A stretch of DNA of 64,000 bases from Nitrospirota bacterium (GCA_014874185.1 JACWAF010000035.1:1-64000), one strand, 5' to 3'; counted from the first letter of the stretch, positions 8,590-17,362 are shown. Notes: generated by a model not told the origin, from the letters alone. A program made the numbers and translations.

Positions 8590-10005
8590 TTACTCTTTTG
8601 CCTTTTCCCCTATGACATAGAGTCTCATCAGGCTTGTAGTGCCGGTCTTGTTGGGGGTGCCCGCGGTGATGACTATGAGGTCGCCCTTTTTTACCAGCTT
8701 TGCGGAGAGGAGTTCCCGTTCCACTTCCTGGAAGATGCCGCGCGGGGTTTTAAGGTGGCGTATTTTCCTGGGCAGCACGCCCCAGAAGAGGGCCATCTGC
8801 CTTCTGACCTTTTCGGAGGAGCTGAAGGCAAGCACCTCCACATTGGGCCGCAGCATGGAGACCAGCCTTGCCGTGTATCCCGATTGGGTGAGGGCCACGA
8901 TGAATTTGGCGCCCACCTCCTGGGCGGCGCCCGTGGCGGCCTTGGCCACGGCCTCGCTGAAGGTGCCTTTGGGTTCGTAGCGGCTCTTTTCCTGCCTGGC
9001 GCGCCCGGTGGTCTCGATTATCTTTTTCATCATGTCCAGGGCCTGGAGGGGGTATTTGCCGACCGATGTCTCCTGTGATAGCATCACGGCGTCCGCGCCG
9101 TCCAGGACGGCGTTGGAGACGTCTGTGGTCTCGGCCCTTGTGGGGCGGGGCCGCTCGGTCATGCTCTCAAGCATCTCGGTTGCCACGATGACCAGCTTTC
9201 CGGCGCGGTTGGCCTTCGCGATGAGCTTCTTCTGTTCTATGGGGACGTCCTCGGGGGGTATCTCCACGCCCAGGTCCCCGCGGGCCACCATGATGCCGTC
9301 TGCGGCCTCCAATATTTCATCAATATTTTTGAGCCCCTGGCGGGTCTCTATCTTCGCGATGATGGGGATGTGATCTTTTTTTTGCCCGGAAAGAAATTCC
9401 CTGAGGGCGAGCACGTCCTCTTTTCTGCGGACGAAGGAGAGGGCCACGTAATCCACCCCGTGCCGTAGGCCGAAGAGGACGTCTTCCTTGTCCTTTTCGG
9501 TGAAGGAGATGTCCACGGGCTTCAGTCCCGGGAGGTTCACGCCCTTTCCGGCCTTCAGCTCGCCCCCGGTTATGACCTGCGCCCTCAGAAAGCCCCTGCC
9601 CTTCTCCAGCACTTTCAGCTCCAGGAGGCCGTCGTTCATCAACATCCTGTGGCCGGGCTCGGTGGCTTTTATGATGGGGGCGTATTTTATGTAGATGTTG
9701 TTTTCGTCACCGGGGCCTTCGCCCGCATGGATGGTTACGGCCCGGCCCTCTTCAAGGGTAATAGGGCCCTCTTTGAAATCGCCGACGCGGATCTTGATGC
9801 CTTGCAGGTCCTGGATGATCGCCACTGTCCTGCCAAGCCGCGCGGCCTCTTTGCGTATCCTTTTTATGGCCTTCTCGTGGTCGGCGTGCGAGCTGTAGGA
9901 GAAGTTCAGCCTCGCCGCGTTCATCCCCTCGCGCACCAGGCCGCGTATCATATCCGGCCTCATGGTGGCCGGCCCTATCGTGCAGATTATCTTTGCCTTG
10001 TTCAT
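8590..10005 (-). CDS. pyk: pyruvate kinase
   Basis: 471 residues, normal length. It transfers phosphate from phosphoenolpyruvate to ADP in glycolysis. Visible family motifs are KIICTIGPAT at the start, RLNFSYSSHADH, the catalytic segment HIPIIAKIET, GIMVARGDLGVEIP for the metal site, and ATEMLESM with PRPTRAE for the hinge. The C-terminal allosteric domain is present (GTTSLMRLYVIG). The start codon overlaps the stop of the degraded glycosyltransferase fragment upstream, so pyk may be transcribed from the glycosyltransferase cluster as well as from its own promoter. Confidence 0.95.
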   Translation of the reverse strand: MNKAKIICTIGPATMRPDMIRGLVREGMNAARLNFSYSSHADHEKAIKRIRKEAARLGRTVAIIQDLQGIKIRVGDFKEGPITLEEGRAVTIHAGEGPGDENNIYIKYAPIIKATEPGHRMLMNDGLLELKVLEKGRGFLRAQVITGGELKAGKGVNLPGLKPVDISFTEKDKEDVLFGLRHGVDYVALSFVRRKEDVLALREFLSGQKKDHIPIIAKIETRQGLKNIDEILEAADGIMVARGDLGVEIPPEDVPIEQKKLIAKANRAGKLVIVATEMLESMTERPRPTRAETTDVSNAVLDGADAVMLSQETSVGKYPLQALDMMKKIIETTGRARQEKSRYEPKGTFSEAVAKAATGAAQEVGAKFIVALTQSGYTARLVSMLRPNVEVLAFSSSEKVRRQMALFWGVLPRKIRHLKTPRGIFQEVERELLSAKLVKKGDLIVITAGTPNKTGTTSLMRLYVIGEKAKE

Positions 10006-10153
10006 TTGCCCACTGGCCCGGAGTCAAAAACCGTCCGTGCCATCTCCTTATAGAAATAATACTTCTTCGAAATCTTTTTTGAAGGGATTAAAAATTTAAG
10101 CAGTAGATATTTTAACATCTTTAGGCGCGCCTTAATTAATCGGCAAGGTATGG
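10002..10153 (-). pseudogene. 3' fragment of a second GT2 glycosyltransferase gene
   Basis: Read on the minus strand, this stretch encodes RLKMLKYLLLKFLIPSKK, then KKYYFYKEMARTVFDSG. It is a close copy of the end of the intact GT2 gene at 12489-13415 (MLKYLLLRFLFPSE, KYKFYREMARTVFGS). Nucleotide similarity extends to about 10150 (YLAD region), where one base is lost relative to the intact copy and the frame breaks. The 5' part is absent, and the MITE-like repeat at 10154 sits exactly at the break. Its TGA overlaps the pyk ATG. Confidence 0.7.
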
Positions 10154-10359
10154 TTATTAACAGTCTCGGAATAGGATGCACTTAATTATTAGAAAATCCC
10201 TCCTAACCTACCCTTTGTCAAAGGGCATTTACCAAAGGGAGGAATTACCCCTCTTTGGAACGGGGTCCCCTAAAAGTCGCAGACTTTTTGGGGTGCGGGT
10301 TGAGGGGTGAGGGGAGATTTTCCGGTCAAAATGTCTGTTCAATTATGAGACCCTTAATA
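10154..10359. mobile_element. MITE-like repeat, copy 1 (206 bp)
   Basis: The ends TTATTAACAGTCTC and GAGACCCTTAATA are imperfect inverted repeats that extend inward to GAAAATC / GATTTTC. The interior holds AATCCCTCCTAACCTACCC and GGAGGAATTACCCCTCTTTG. A second copy lies in the opposite orientation at 54481-54632. Copy 1 has about 50 extra internal bases containing the hairpin AAAGTCGCAGACTTT. There is no coding potential. It separates the GT8 gene from the broken GT2 tail. Confidence 0.7.
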
Positions 10360-10397
10360 TGAGCCTAAATGGGAGGGAGACCAGGTTCTTTTAAAAC

Positions 10398-11435
10398 TCA
10401 CTCCACGTTTACGGCATTAAATGGGCTCAATTTTAATTTGTACATGAATTTTTTAATAAGGTACTTCATGTACCAATGCAGGCTGCTTCCAATTAGTCTT
10501 TTTCTCCATAATTTTTTACCGTACAATCTCATCTCTTTGTAGTTTCTCGGCATCTGCAAAGGAGTATCGGCCCAGGGTGACATGCCCATATAACGGGAAT
10601 AAAGATGCTGGTTGGGGCTTTCATAGCTTATGCTCCATGGTTTTGGCTGTAAGTAAAAATGAAGAAAGATTGTATCGGCTGGCGCCGGTTTGTCCTGATA
10701 ATGGATCATCTTATTCCATTTACTATTCAGAAACCCTACCCTTCCATTGTTGAGAACTACATTTAAAGCATCTTGATCCAGATACTTAAAGGCCCTGGCC
10801 TCTGTTGAGGACAATATCTTTCTAGTGTCAGATGAAACATCTTGACTGTTCCATTTCTCGACATCTATTAAAAGTACCCCGGCATTAAAATAGTGTTTGT
10901 TTTGCAGGTGAAATCCCGGGATTTGCGCTAATTCCGCATCTTCATCGAAAGCTAAAACAGTATATCGGCTTATATCCATTCCGGTCAGTTCATCGATCGC
11001 GTTCTGACATATGATATCCGCATCCAGATAAAGCAGGCGCTCAGCCTTTCCTTCAAGGAATAACGGAAGCATTAATCGATAATACGTAGCAGAGGAAATA
11101 TTCGGCACTGTGGGAAATGCCGCAAAGAAGGTGTTGTCGATGAAGTAAACGTGAATGGCTATATTGGGGTACATCGCGGCAAGGCGGGAAAAGCGCTTTA
11201 AATCTGGTTCTTTTATAGAGTCGGTAAGGACATGAAATATCAATTTGATATTGGGATTGTTGGCGGCCACAGAGGTAATGCTGACCCCCGCCGGGCGGGC
11301 AAACAGGGCATCAATGCCATAGCCGATATGAAGCGTTTTTGTCAGCGCACAGGGCGTATCCGCTTCGAATACCAGCTTTCTTTTGATCAATGACCCCGGT
11401 GACGGCAGAGTAAATGAATCGACTTTAACACTCAT
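10398..11435 (-). CDS. GT8-family glycosyltransferase (copy A)
   Basis: 345 residues from ATG 11435, chosen because GGAGTAAGG lies just upstream; a TTG at 11450 is less likely. Features are LHIGYGIDALFARPAGVSIT, the DxD metal/nucleotide-sugar site YLDADIICQNAIDEL near 140, and HFNAG/HKHYFNAGVLLID. GT8 enzymes of this kind add galactose or glucose to lipopolysaccharide core or other surface glycans at the cytoplasmic face. It is a tandem paralogue of the next gene (11440-12489), last in the glycosyltransferase run, and overlaps nothing downstream. The sugar acceptor is not predictable. Confidence 0.85.
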   Translation of the reverse strand: MSVKVDSFTLPSPGSLIKRKLVFEADTPCALTKTLHIGYGIDALFARPAGVSITSVAANNPNIKLIFHVLTDSIKEPDLKRFSRLAAMYPNIAIHVYFIDNTFFAAFPTVPNISSATYYRLMLPLFLEGKAERLLYLDADIICQNAIDELTGMDISRYTVLAFDEDAELAQIPGFHLQNKHYFNAGVLLIDVEKWNSQDVSSDTRKILSSTEARAFKYLDQDALNVVLNNGRVGFLNSKWNKMIHYQDKPAPADTIFLHFYLQPKPWSISYESPNQHLYSRYMGMSPWADTPLQMPRNYKEMRLYGKKLWRKRLIGSSLHWYMKYLIKKFMYKLKLSPFNAVNVE

Positions 11436-11439
11436 TGCC

Positions 11440-12489
11440 TTACTCCGCAATTACGGAATTGTACGGAGCCAGTTTTAATTTGAACGTAAGCTTTTTGACT
11501 AATGACCTCATGAACCAGTAAAGACTGCTCCCAATCAATCCCTTTTTCAATAATTTTAGAGCATAGAGCTTCATCTCCCGGTGGTTCCTGGGCATCTGTA
11601 AAGGGGTGCCAGCCCAGGGGGAGACGTTCATATAACGGAAATAAAGGTGCTGATTGGGGCCGAAATAGCTTATGCTCCAGGGTTTTGGCCGGCGGCAGAA
11701 ATGAAGGAAAACTACATCCGACGGTGCTGGTTGAATTATGTCCGGCATTGCATTCCATTTGCGATCCAGAACACCTGTCTTTCCATCCAGCACTATATTC
11801 AATGCGTCCTGGTCGGGGAAATCAAGGGCCCTAGCATCAGGAGAGGACAGGAGATTCAATGTGTCCAGCAATACATTTTGCAATTGCCATTCATTTACAT
11901 TTATTAGCAGCACCCCAGAATTGAAATAACGGCCGTAATTTAATTTAAATCCGGGAATATGAACAGCTTCGGCGGCTCGCGTATCATCAACTGTCAAAGC
12001 CACAAATTGGCTCAGGTCGGCTGCGATAAGCTCATCAATTGCGCCAAGGCATACGATATCTGCATCAATGTAAAGTAAACGTTCCGCATCTCCTTCCAGA
12101 AGCAAAGGGAGCATTAATCGATAATACATGGCGGAAGTAAGATTCAGCACTATGGGATAATCAGCAAAAAAACCATTATCAATTAAATAAACGTTGACGG
12201 TTATATTGGGGTACATCTCGGCAAGGCGGCGGAAGCGATCCAGGTCGCCCTGCTTAATCGAGCTTGCCAGGACATGGAATATCAATTTGATATCGGGGTT
12301 GTTGGCGGCCACGGAGGTGATGCTCACCCCCGCCGGGCGGGCGAAGAGGGCGTCAATCCCGTAGCCTATATGAAGAGTTTTATCCAGCGCGCAGGGGGCC
12401 CTATTTTCAAAGACTATCTTCTTGCGGATTATCGAGTCAAGGGGGGGCGGGGAAAAAGCTTTATCTTCGTCTTTCATTTCGTCTTTCAT
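11440..12489 (-). CDS. GT8-family glycosyltransferase (copy B)
   Basis: 349 residues. It is strongly similar along its length to copy A, including KTLHIGYGIDALFARPAGVS, the DxD site YIDADIVCLGAIDEL, FNSGVLLINV and the tail KPWSISYFGPNQHLY. The pair clearly arose by tandem duplication and then diverged. Its start (12489) overlaps the stop of the GT2 gene by one base (TAATG), so the two are translationally coupled. The role is surface polysaccharide or LPS sugar addition, with unknown specificity. Confidence 0.85.
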   Translation of the reverse strand: MKDEMKDEDKAFSPPPLDSIIRKKIVFENRAPCALDKTLHIGYGIDALFARPAGVSITSVAANNPDIKLIFHVLASSIKQGDLDRFRRLAEMYPNITVNVYLIDNGFFADYPIVLNLTSAMYYRLMLPLLLEGDAERLLYIDADIVCLGAIDELIAADLSQFVALTVDDTRAAEAVHIPGFKLNYGRYFNSGVLLINVNEWQLQNVLLDTLNLLSSPDARALDFPDQDALNIVLDGKTGVLDRKWNAMPDIIQPAPSDVVFLHFCRRPKPWSISYFGPNQHLYFRYMNVSPWAGTPLQMPRNHREMKLYALKLLKKGLIGSSLYWFMRSLVKKLTFKLKLAPYNSVIAE

Positions 12490-13415
12490 TATGAAGAAGC
12501 CGAGCCAAATACCGTCCGGGCCATCTCCCTGTAAAACTTGTATTTCCTCGAGACTCTTTCAGAAGGAAATAGAAACCTGAGCAGGAGATATTTTAACATT
12601 TTCTGCCGCACCTTAATAGAATCGGCCAGGTAGATAAGCCTGCGGTGGGCGGGGCCCAAGTCCTTCTCATAGAAGAGGTATTTGTGCCTGTAAAAGAGTA
12701 TGCCTTTGTTTTTGGGGCTGGACTGGCCCCCAAGATGGATGATGCTTTGGCCTGGCAGAATAAAAGACCTCACGCCGGATTTACTCAGCCTGTAGGCGAG
12801 GTCTGTGTCTTCAAAATAAAAAAAGAAATCCTCATCGAAGAGCTTTCCATCGGGGCAGAGCGAGGAGCGCAGGAAGAGAAACCCGCCCATGAGGCCGTCC
12901 ACCTCAAGCGGCTTGCTGGAATGTTTTATCTTCTTCTTCATGTAAGAGGAATAATATCTGTTCAGTATGTCCGAATAGAAGAAGGGCAGGCCGAACTTGA
13001 AGAAGAACCCCTGCATGCCGCCATTAGGCCAGCGGACCACGGGCGAGCATACGCCCGCATCGGCATCGGCTTCCATGAAATCAAAGCACTCCTGGAGAGC
13101 AGCCTCATTCAGTATCAAATCCGTATTCATCACGCATATGTACTTGCTCTTTGCTAACTTGATGCCCTGGTTAACGGCTTTCGCATAGCCCAGGTTCTCC
13201 GGGTTTTTTATGATGGTTACGTTCTTGCGCCCGGCTGTGCATTCCGCCGAACCGTCATGGGAGGCGTTGTCCACCACTATCACCGTATGGCCGAAAGGCA
13301 AAGGCGCACGGGCGAAAAAATCCAGCAGGTCTGTTAAAAGCCGCTTGGTGTTGTAGCTTACGATGATAAAAGAGACCTTGGGGATGGCCGCCTTTGTTTT
13401 TTTCTGTCCGTTCAC
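12489..13415 (-). CDS. GT2-family glycosyltransferase (WbbL/rhamnosyltransferase-like)
   Basis: About 308 residues. The GT-A fold is seen in VSFIIVSYNTKRLLTDLL, VVDNASHDGSAE, GYAKAVNQGIKLAKSKYICVMNTDL (DxD-like NTD) and FFYFEDTDLAYRLSKSG. The pattern is that of rhamnosyl- or related transferases acting in O-antigen or core synthesis. I prefer GTG 13415; a TTG at 13433 would add six residues. It starts 15 bases after the TonB gene ends and is followed by the two GT8 genes. Its 3' end is duplicated as a broken copy at 10002-10153. Confidence 0.85.
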   Translation of the reverse strand: MNGQKKTKAAIPKVSFIIVSYNTKRLLTDLLDFFARAPLPFGHTVIVVDNASHDGSAECTAGRKNVTIIKNPENLGYAKAVNQGIKLAKSKYICVMNTDLILNEAALQECFDFMEADADAGVCSPVVRWPNGGMQGFFFKFGLPFFYSDILNRYYSSYMKKKIKHSSKPLEVDGLMGGFLFLRSSLCPDGKLFDEDFFFYFEDTDLAYRLSKSGVRSFILPGQSIIHLGGQSSPKNKGILFYRHKYLFYEKDLGPAHRRLIYLADSIKVRQKMLKYLLLRFLFPSERVSRKYKFYREMARTVFGSASS

Positions 13416-13448
13416 CCGGCTATTATCGCACAACTGAAAATCAGCTGG

Positions 13449-14366
13449 CTATCTCAGATATGACCCGCCCAGGGTATAGACGAAATGCCCCTCCACGGTG
13501 AAGCCGTCCTTGCCCCATTTCTTCGGGAGGGGCCAGAAGGGCTGGGCGTCCTTGAGCGCCTTCATGGCCGCATCATCGAGTATCTGGTAGCCCGATGTGC
13601 GCTTAAGCTCCACCGCGCCCAGCGAGCCGTCCGGCCTTATGGTGAAGTCGATTACCAGCTCCCCGTAAAGCCCCTTCTGGGCCGCATAGCTGGGATACAT
13701 CCAGATGCTCTCGATCTTTTCTTTCAGCCTCTGCATATAGCCGTAGTATTTGAATTCTTTGGTGCTGAAAGTGATGGCGGACTCTCCGGGCTTTTTTATG
13801 TCCGCCCTGGCTATCTCCTGCTTTTCCACCTGCTCCAGCTCTTTGCGCATGGCCCCCAGGCCGAATTTCGGGACAATCTTATTCCGGCCCTTTCCGGCCG
13901 CCTCCAGACCGTATTTATTTTCGGCCTTTGCGGCCTCTTGGTTGGGGGCTGCGCCCGCACTGCTCCCCGGTGCTTTTGGATTCAATACCCCTTCATGCGC
14001 CCTGGTCTGCGGCTCCAGCTGGGGCCTGGGCAGGGTCTTGGGGTGCGGCGAGGAAGGCACGGCGCTTTTCACCTTCGGGGGCGGCTCATTGGGCCTTATT
14101 TTGGGGGCCCGCACGGGCGGCGGCGGGGGTGGGAGCTGTTTTTGAATGACATGAGGCCTCGGCGGGGCCGGAAACTTTTTTGCAGCCGGGGGAACGGGCA
14201 TCGGCTTTGGCCTTGGCAGGGAAAGGAGTTCGCGCGGGGTGATCAGCCTTGCTATCAGGGGCTGCTGCTCCAGGGGCGTTTTTGCACGCTTCAGGCTGAT
14301 CAGGAGGCCCGCAAACAACACAAGGTGGAACAGTATGGAGACTATGATGAAATTCTTAAAGCTCAA
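13449..14366 (-). CDS. tonB: TonB-family energy transducer
   Basis: 305 residues. There is one N-terminal membrane helix (residues 6-25), a long Pro/Lys/Arg-rich spacer (about 45-130, including KQLPPPPPPVRAPKI) that spans the periplasm, and a C-terminal TonB domain (MQRLKEKIESIWMYPSYAAQ, GELVIDFTIRPDGSLG, TSGYQILDDAAMKALKDAQP). TonB couples the proton gradient, via ExbB/ExbD, to outer-membrane receptors. ExbB and ExbD are not in the window. The start overlaps the stop of the flavoprotein gene by four bases. Its placement between lipid and glycan genes gives no receptor hint. Confidence 0.85.
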   Translation of the reverse strand: MSFKNFIIVSILFHLVLFAGLLISLKRAKTPLEQQPLIARLITPRELLSLPRPKPMPVPPAAKKFPAPPRPHVIQKQLPPPPPPVRAPKIRPNEPPPKVKSAVPSSPHPKTLPRPQLEPQTRAHEGVLNPKAPGSSAGAAPNQEAAKAENKYGLEAAGKGRNKIVPKFGLGAMRKELEQVEKQEIARADIKKPGESAITFSTKEFKYYGYMQRLKEKIESIWMYPSYAAQKGLYGELVIDFTIRPDGSLGAVELKRTSGYQILDDAAMKALKDAQPFWPLPKKWGKDGFTVEGHFVYTLGGSYLR

Positions 14367-15496
14367 AACAGAAGATGTCTGCCCAGCACATTCGCGAATG
14401 CAATGAGGCTGCCCTTTGAATTCGATTTGTCCAGAAAGAGCTGGATGCCCCTCTCCTGAACGGGGCGGAACCTGAGCGCCTTCAGAAGCCGCTCCGTGGC
14501 CGCGTCGTCCTTAAGATAGCGGCTCCAGATCTCTTTCATAAGCCTGAACCTCACGCTGAAGGCCTTTTCCCAGTCTTTTGGATAGCTCTGGGGCCTGTCT
14601 TTGATTATAGCATCCGCCGCGAGTTCGCCGGAACGGATGGCGTAATATATCCCCTCGAAGGTAAAGGGCATCACAAGCCCCCCGGCGTCCCCGGCGAACA
14701 GCACCTTTCCCAGGGCCAGACGGCTGGCGTCCGCCTTCCAGAGAGGCACCCTGTATCCCCTCAGGCTGATCCCCTTCTCCCCGCTCAACCCCCTCTTTGA
14801 AAGAAAGCGGAATGCCTTCTCTTTCAATTCCCGGGCCTGCCAGCTGCCCGTGCCCACCGAGACGTGGTCTTTCTTGGGGAACACCCAGGAGTAGCCCCAT
14901 TGTGAATGGGCGCTGAAGTGGAACTCGCAAAGGTCGCTCGCGCCGGGTATCTCATCACGGGGCAATCTGCCCGATAAGGTGAACAGGGATTCAACCGGCT
15001 TCATGCCGGCCGCGGCCCTCACCCTGGAGTTCACCCCGTCGGCCGCTATGATGTACCCCGAGCGGATTATCACGCGTCTGCCGTCCACCTCGGCCTCCGA
15101 GACCAGCCCCTTTGCGCCCTCCCTGAAGGAAATGAAGGCGCCGGCAACCATGCAGGCCCCCTCCCTCACGGCTTCTTCCCTCAGCCTCCTGTCGAAGTTC
15201 GTGCGGTCCACCATGGCTATGCAGCCTTCTTTGAAGGGGACTTCGAATGGGCCGCTCTTTGGCGGGAACACCCTCAGTCCGCGTGACCTGAGGACTATCT
15301 CCTCTTCGGGGAGGCCAAGTTCGGAAAACGCGCCCGATGGGATGCCGCCGCCGCAGGGCTTTGCCAGGCCCGGGGCCGGCTGGGGGTTCCTCTCCAATAT
15401 GAGGGCGTCAACACCCGAGGCGGCAAGCGCCCGGGCCGCCCTGGCCCCGGCGGGCCCGCCGCCCACGACGAGCACACTCGCTGAATACTCTCTCAT
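14363..15496 (-). CDS. geranylgeranyl reductase-family FAD-dependent oxidoreductase
   Basis: 377 residues. The N-terminal FAD-binding Rossmann motif is VLVVGGGPAGARAARALAAS with RNPQPAPGLAKPCGGGIP. The second FAD motif is LFAGDAGGLVMPFTFEGIYY. This layout is that of the geranylgeranyl reductase family, which saturates isoprenoid chains or hydroxylates lipids and quinones. The real substrate is unknown. Its stop overlaps tonB and its start touches the stop of the JAMM gene, so JAMM, flavoprotein, TonB and the glycosyltransferases appear to be one transcript. Confidence 0.85.
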   Translation of the reverse strand: MREYSASVLVVGGGPAGARAARALAASGVDALILERNPQPAPGLAKPCGGGIPSGAFSELGLPEEEIVLRSRGLRVFPPKSGPFEVPFKEGCIAMVDRTNFDRRLREEAVREGACMVAGAFISFREGAKGLVSEAEVDGRRVIIRSGYIIAADGVNSRVRAAAGMKPVESLFTLSGRLPRDEIPGASDLCEFHFSAHSQWGYSWVFPKKDHVSVGTGSWQARELKEKAFRFLSKRGLSGEKGISLRGYRVPLWKADASRLALGKVLFAGDAGGLVMPFTFEGIYYAIRSGELAADAIIKDRPQSYPKDWEKAFSVRFRLMKEIWSRYLKDDAATERLLKALRFRPVQERGIQLFLDKSNSKGSLIAFANVLGRHLLF

Positions 15497-16008
15497 TACC
15501 TTTCAAAACCCGGGGGAAAGGGGCAGTGTATCTTTGATTTCCTGGGTCCTCCGCCCCCGTTCAGGTAATAGGCGGATATCTTGAAAAAGTACTTCCCGGC
15601 GCTGCCCGAAACCGTCCCGTCCCTGTTCTCCTTCCATCCGATATTCTTGGAGTTATTATTAATGGCGATTATGAAATAAATATGATTGCGCTCCATCCCC
15701 ATCACGTCCTCCTTGCTGGGGATCGGCAGCCCCTTCAAGTCCCCGTACTGGGTATGCGAGTGGAAGTCCCCTATTATCTGCACGCGGTGGAATTTGTCCA
15801 GTATGGGTTCTATCTTGCGCTGGCCTACCTCATTCAGGGCAACCCCCCGGTGGTGGCGCGAGGCGCTCTGCAGGCAGAAGGCGTGCTCCACTATGAACCT
15901 GTCCTCCAGGCCGTAGCCAAGCAGGTAGCCAAGGCACTCTTTCTTGTATACCTCGGCCGAACTCAGGAGGAGATCCATGAAAGCGGTCTCGGAGAGATAA
16001 ACCCTCAT
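15496..16008 (-). CDS. JAMM/MPN-domain metallopeptidase (Mov34/JAB family)
   Basis: 170 residues. The Zn site is FHSHTQYGDLKGLPIPSKED, which fits H-x-H-x(n)-S-x-x-D. The middle (GYLLGYGLEDRFIVEHAF) is typical of prokaryotic JAMM proteins. Bacterial relatives cleave isopeptide-like or C-terminal tails of ubiquitin-like sulfur carriers, or are of unknown role. No ThiS/MoaD-like gene lies beside it. A second JAMM gene begins at the far end of the window. It is first in a minus-strand operon with the flavoprotein gene. Confidence 0.8.
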   Translation of the reverse strand: MRVYLSETAFMDLLLSSAEVYKKECLGYLLGYGLEDRFIVEHAFCLQSASRHHRGVALNEVGQRKIEPILDKFHRVQIIGDFHSHTQYGDLKGLPIPSKEDVMGMERNHIYFIIAINNNSKNIGWKENRDGTVSGSAGKYFFKISAYYLNGGGGPRKSKIHCPFPPGFER

Positions 16009-16024
16009 AAGGGGCCCCGCCCTT

Positions 16025-16477
16025 TTATGCGGAAGAGCCTTTCGGCCTTACCGTAAGCACGGCGCAATGCGCGCCCTTTACAACCTTGTCCGCCGTGCTG
16101 CCGTAGAATACCCTGTCCATTCCCGTCCTGCCGTGGGTCCCCATTATTATAAGGTCCACATTGTTTGCTTCGGCGAACCGGATGATCTCCTCTTCGGGAA
16201 TCCCTATCAGCACGTCCCGTTCTATATTCGGATAGCCTCTCAGTTCTTCCAGAAGGATTCCGTCCAGCTTCTGCTTTGCCCCCTTCTCAAGCTCGCTGTA
16301 AAACTCGTCCGTGGAGATATGGGGCACATACCAGCCGGTGATCCGGGCTATGTCATGAAGCACATGGATTATATAAAGCTTCGCGCCGTATTTGCGGGTC
16401 ATATCGGCCGCAAATGAAGCCGCCGCTTCGGACCCATCGGTAAAGTCCACCGGGTAGAGTATGTTCCTTATTTCCAT
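16025..16477 (-). CDS. universal stress protein UspA family
   Basis: 150 residues. It begins IRNILYPVDFTDGSEAAASFA and ends with the ATP-binding signature IIMGTHGRTGMDRVFYGSTADKV. The G-2x-G-9x-G-S/T pattern is preserved, so it should bind ATP. It is a cytosolic stress-response protein of uncertain biochemical role. It is preceded by AGGAGGC upstream of ATG 16477 and ends 16 bases before the JAMM gene, so it could share that operon. Confidence 0.9.
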   Translation of the reverse strand: MEIRNILYPVDFTDGSEAAASFAADMTRKYGAKLYIIHVLHDIARITGWYVPHISTDEFYSELEKGAKQKLDGILLEELRGYPNIERDVLIGIPEEEIIRFAEANNVDLIIMGTHGRTGMDRVFYGSTADKVVKGAHCAVLTVRPKGSSA

Positions 16478-16588
16478 TGTTCAAGCCTCCTTTATGTATT
16501 TGGCCGCATCCTTCGGGATTTGGCAAGGCGGAAGGGGCCTGCGATTCCCCAGGCACGGGCGCCCCGTCTCTTCAGGAGGGGGTCTTTT

Positions 16589-17362
16589 CTAAGTTTGTGC
16601 ATCTTTCGGGCTGTCCTTGTAGATCATTGCCATTCCCTTGAGGACAAGCGCGGGCTCCCTGTAGTCAAGCCTTTTCAGGTAGGGCGCTATGACGTCTCCG
16701 TATCCGCCGGTGAGGGCTATCTTGAAACTCTCGAGCCGTTCCAGTTCGGCTTCCTCCACGATCCTTCCGATGGCCCCCGAGGTGCCGTAGACGAGGCCCG
16801 CCAGGATGCTCTCTTCCGTGTCCTTTCCAAGCGGCTTGCCCGGTTTCGAAAGCTCAACGCGGGGCAGTTTCGCCGTGCGCTCCTTCAGGGAATCCCGCAT
16901 CAGTATGAGGCCGGGCAATATCGCCCCGCCCAGGAACGTGCCGTCCGCCGTGACGAAATTTATGGTGGTTGCGGTACCCATGTCCACCACGGCCACGGGC
17001 CCGCCATAGAGCTTCCATGCCCCGTATGAGGCCGATATCCTGTCCGCCCCGACCAGCTCCGGGCTCTTTACGGCGAATTTCATCTCCGGCACCGTGCGGT
17101 GGCTTACCACCAGCACCGGCCCGCCGCCGCTTGCCCTTGCGAGCGCGTCCTTTAAAGGATTGGTGATTGCCGGGACGACCGAGGTGAGCACGCCCGCCTC
17201 AGGGGAGGGGAGGCCGAATTCCTCAATGGCCCCGTCAATGGCCTTCCGGTATTCCTCGACCGTCTTGAAGGGCCTTGTGGGCAGCCTTTTTATTATAGGT
17301 TCCCCATCTTCGAAGAAGCCCAGGTAGGTGGACGTGTTCCCTGCGCAAATGGTTATGAACAT
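16589..17362 (-). CDS. coaX: type III pantothenate kinase, atypical active site
   Basis: 257 residues. It phosphorylates pantothenate, the first step of coenzyme A synthesis. Family features are VGADRISASYGA, VVDMGTATTINFV (phosphate 2), GGAILPGLILMRDSL and LTGGYGD. The N-terminal phosphate-1 motif, normally D-x-G-N-T, reads ICAGNTSTYLG, so the usually conserved Asp is Cys (codon TGC). Either this lineage tolerates the change or the protein is not a working kinase. The gene stands apart from its neighbours (110 bases from the stress gene). Confidence 0.8.
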   Translation of the reverse strand: MFITICAGNTSTYLGFFEDGEPIIKRLPTRPFKTVEEYRKAIDGAIEEFGLPSPEAGVLTSVVPAITNPLKDALARASGGGPVLVVSHRTVPEMKFAVKSPELVGADRISASYGAWKLYGGPVAVVDMGTATTINFVTADGTFLGGAILPGLILMRDSLKERTAKLPRVELSKPGKPLGKDTEESILAGLVYGTSGAIGRIVEEAELERLESFKIALTGGYGDVIAPYLKRLDYREPALVLKGMAMIYKDSPKDAQT

